Positions 63,406 to 64,000 of a stretch of 64,000 nt of DNA are shown one piece after another. How positions within the stretch are numbered: position 1 is the stretch's first letter; the number at the start of each line of letters is the position of its first letter. Source of the DNA: FEN-1219 sp963728995 (GTDB lineage Bacteria; Pseudomonadota; Gammaproteobacteria; Steroidobacterales; Rariloculaceae); assembly GCA_963728995.1 (NCBI GenBank), contig CAVSMD010000007.1, forward strand, positions 156,902 through 220,901, in the 5' to 3' direction. A program made the position numbers and the translations under genes. The notes beneath the pieces were generated by a model. It saw only the letters and a list, made by a program, of their open reading frames with translations, searched no databases and was not told the DNA's origin.

Positions 63406-63450
63406 TGGTGGGCCGTGCTGGGCTCGAACCAGCGACCAATGGATTAAAAG
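63406..63450 (-). tRNA. tRNA-Lys 3' half (attachment-site scar, not a functional tRNA)
   Basis: Read on the minus strand, 45 bases equal the 3' half of tRNA-Lys from the anticodon loop (CTTTTAA) through the variable loop, the T-arm (GCTGG-TTCGAGC-CCAGC) and acceptor strand to CCA. The matching 5' half is absent: the bases upstream (63451 on) do not pair with it. This is the hallmark of an integrase crossover in the anticodon loop. The rest of 63451-63635 has no gene. Confidence 0.9.
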
Positions 63451-63635
63451 CGGAGACTAGCTCCGATCCGGCACCAACTGACATGACCGAAGATGAGGAA
63501 TGACGCGGCTTTCGACGTCGCGTCGTTCATGCTCGCTGACGCTCACCGCTGCTTTTAGGTAGCAACGTAGTAGCAGCGTCGCAGTAAAAGCAACGAGAAG
63601 ACCGCCGACTTGGTGCCTTCACGGACCAGGGGCGT

Positions 63636-63926
63636 CTACACGAGCTCCAGCTTCACTTCGCGGCCAAGCGCGCGCGCGGCCTTGAATACCGTGTCGAGCT
63701 GAATCTTGTCGTTGTTCGGGTCGAGGATGCGGTCGAGCTGACTGCGGCTCGTGTGCATCCGCTTAGCCATCTCGTTCTTGGTCAGGTGCTCCTTCTCCAT
63801 CGCGCTCTCAAGCTGCCACGCGAGGACGCGCTTGATCGCAAGCGCGCTGGTTTCCTCGTAAGCGCCTTCGGCTTTCAGGAAACCCTCGAAGGACGAGCCG
63901 ATGCGTCCCTTTTTCTTGCTGCTCAT
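63636..63926 (-). CDS. XRE-family antitoxin, HigA-like
   Basis: A 96-residue protein with a helix-turn-helix (LTKNEMAKRMHTSRSQLDRI) and the C-terminal LDTVFKAARALGREVKLELV typical of HigA partners of phage-Gp49-type toxins. Its start overlaps the upstream toxin stop (ATGA), placing the toxin first, as in higBA. Confidence 0.88.
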   Translation of the reverse strand: MSSKKKGRIGSSFEGFLKAEGAYEETSALAIKRVLAWQLESAMEKEHLTKNEMAKRMHTSRSQLDRILDPNNDKIQLDTVFKAARALGREVKLELV

Positions 63927-64000
63927 GCGCTGACCTCTTTCTTTCGTTTCAATGCTAAATCCAAATCCGTCTTCGGTGTCTTTTGCGTCTTCTTAATGAA
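63923..64000 (-). CDS. HigB/Gp49-like toxin, 3' end only
   Basis: The last 25 codons of a gene that continues beyond the window. They read FIKKTQKTPKTDLDLALKRK, then KEVSA and stop; the KKTQKTP element is typical of the C-terminus of RelE-superfamily HigB/Gp49 mRNA interferases. It precedes and overlaps the HigA-like gene. Confidence 0.75.
   Translation of the reverse strand, partial: FIKKTQKTPKTDLDLALKRKKEVSA

Noticed and set aside
63406..63450. A functional tRNA-Lys gene
   Set aside because: Only the 3' half is present; the D-arm, 5' anticodon stem and 5' acceptor strand cannot be found in the next 80 bases.
1..64000. CRISPR array
   Set aside because: No series of regularly spaced direct repeats was seen on reading the window.

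Overview
The window is 64 kb of high-GC DNA with dense, mostly intact bacterial genes. Outer-membrane TonB-dependent receptor and OmpA proteins, HflK/HflC, TrmH, DUF805, FNT, POT and ADOP-type permeases point to a Gram-negative proteobacterium. My guess is an environmental gammaproteobacterium of the Steroidobacteraceae/Nevskiales kind; there is no rRNA or complete tRNA to test this.

Layout. 1-2.6 kb: GntR regulator, ABC ATPase and permease in one overlapping operon. 2.6-7.6 kb: a TonB-dependent receptor divergent from a CHASE8-type hybrid histidine kinase and a YfiR-like periplasmic protein. 7.5-17 kb: a nutrient/catabolic block with FNT channel, metallo-beta-lactamase-fold hydrolase, GMC oxidoreductase, two beta-lactamase-fold esterase-like hydrolases, POT peptide transporter, MFS transporter and SDR dehydrogenase. 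17-22.4 kb: a minus-strand run with two FtsX-type permeases, a small membrane protein, a cysteine-rich radical SAM protein that resembles tetraether/membrane-spanning lipid synthases, and an Lgt-fold protein with an altered active site. This is the best candidate for an uncharacterised lipid-modifying system. 22.5-27 kb: PEBP-like protein, small membrane proteins, MaoC-like hydratase, OprB-like porin and OmpA-like protein.

27.5-33.4 kb: TetR, DUF1552, DUF1592 and ankyrin genes in one apparent operon, carrying eight single-base frame breaks although the coding motifs are preserved on both sides of each. 33.7-43 kb: ChaN-PDZ protein, oligopeptidase B, a 5'-truncated IS110/IS1111 element, hflC (one frame break) and hflK, a large orphan permease and a 56-residue membrane protein. 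43.3-48.8 kb: an ECF sigma factor with an unusual anti-sigma/DsbA fusion, a divergent MerR-type gene, DUF805 and duplicated DoxX-like membrane proteins, a DUF6152-like protein and a VapBC pair.

49-54.2 kb: alcohol-dehydrogenase-like quinone reductase, trmH, a duplicated fragment block, a DHA2 efflux pump and a class I cytochrome c. 54.3-60 kb: two tandem secreted proteins of about 910-920 residues that match the G8/beta-helix core of the animal hyaluronan-degrading protein CEMIP/TMEM2. 60.4-64 kb: an accessory zone with HipBA, a DUF433/DUF5615 pair whose toxin is cut at a tRNA-Lys 3'-end repeat, a UPF0149/SEC-C fragment, a 45-bp tRNA-Lys 3' half (attachment-site scar) and a HigBA-like pair running off the right edge.
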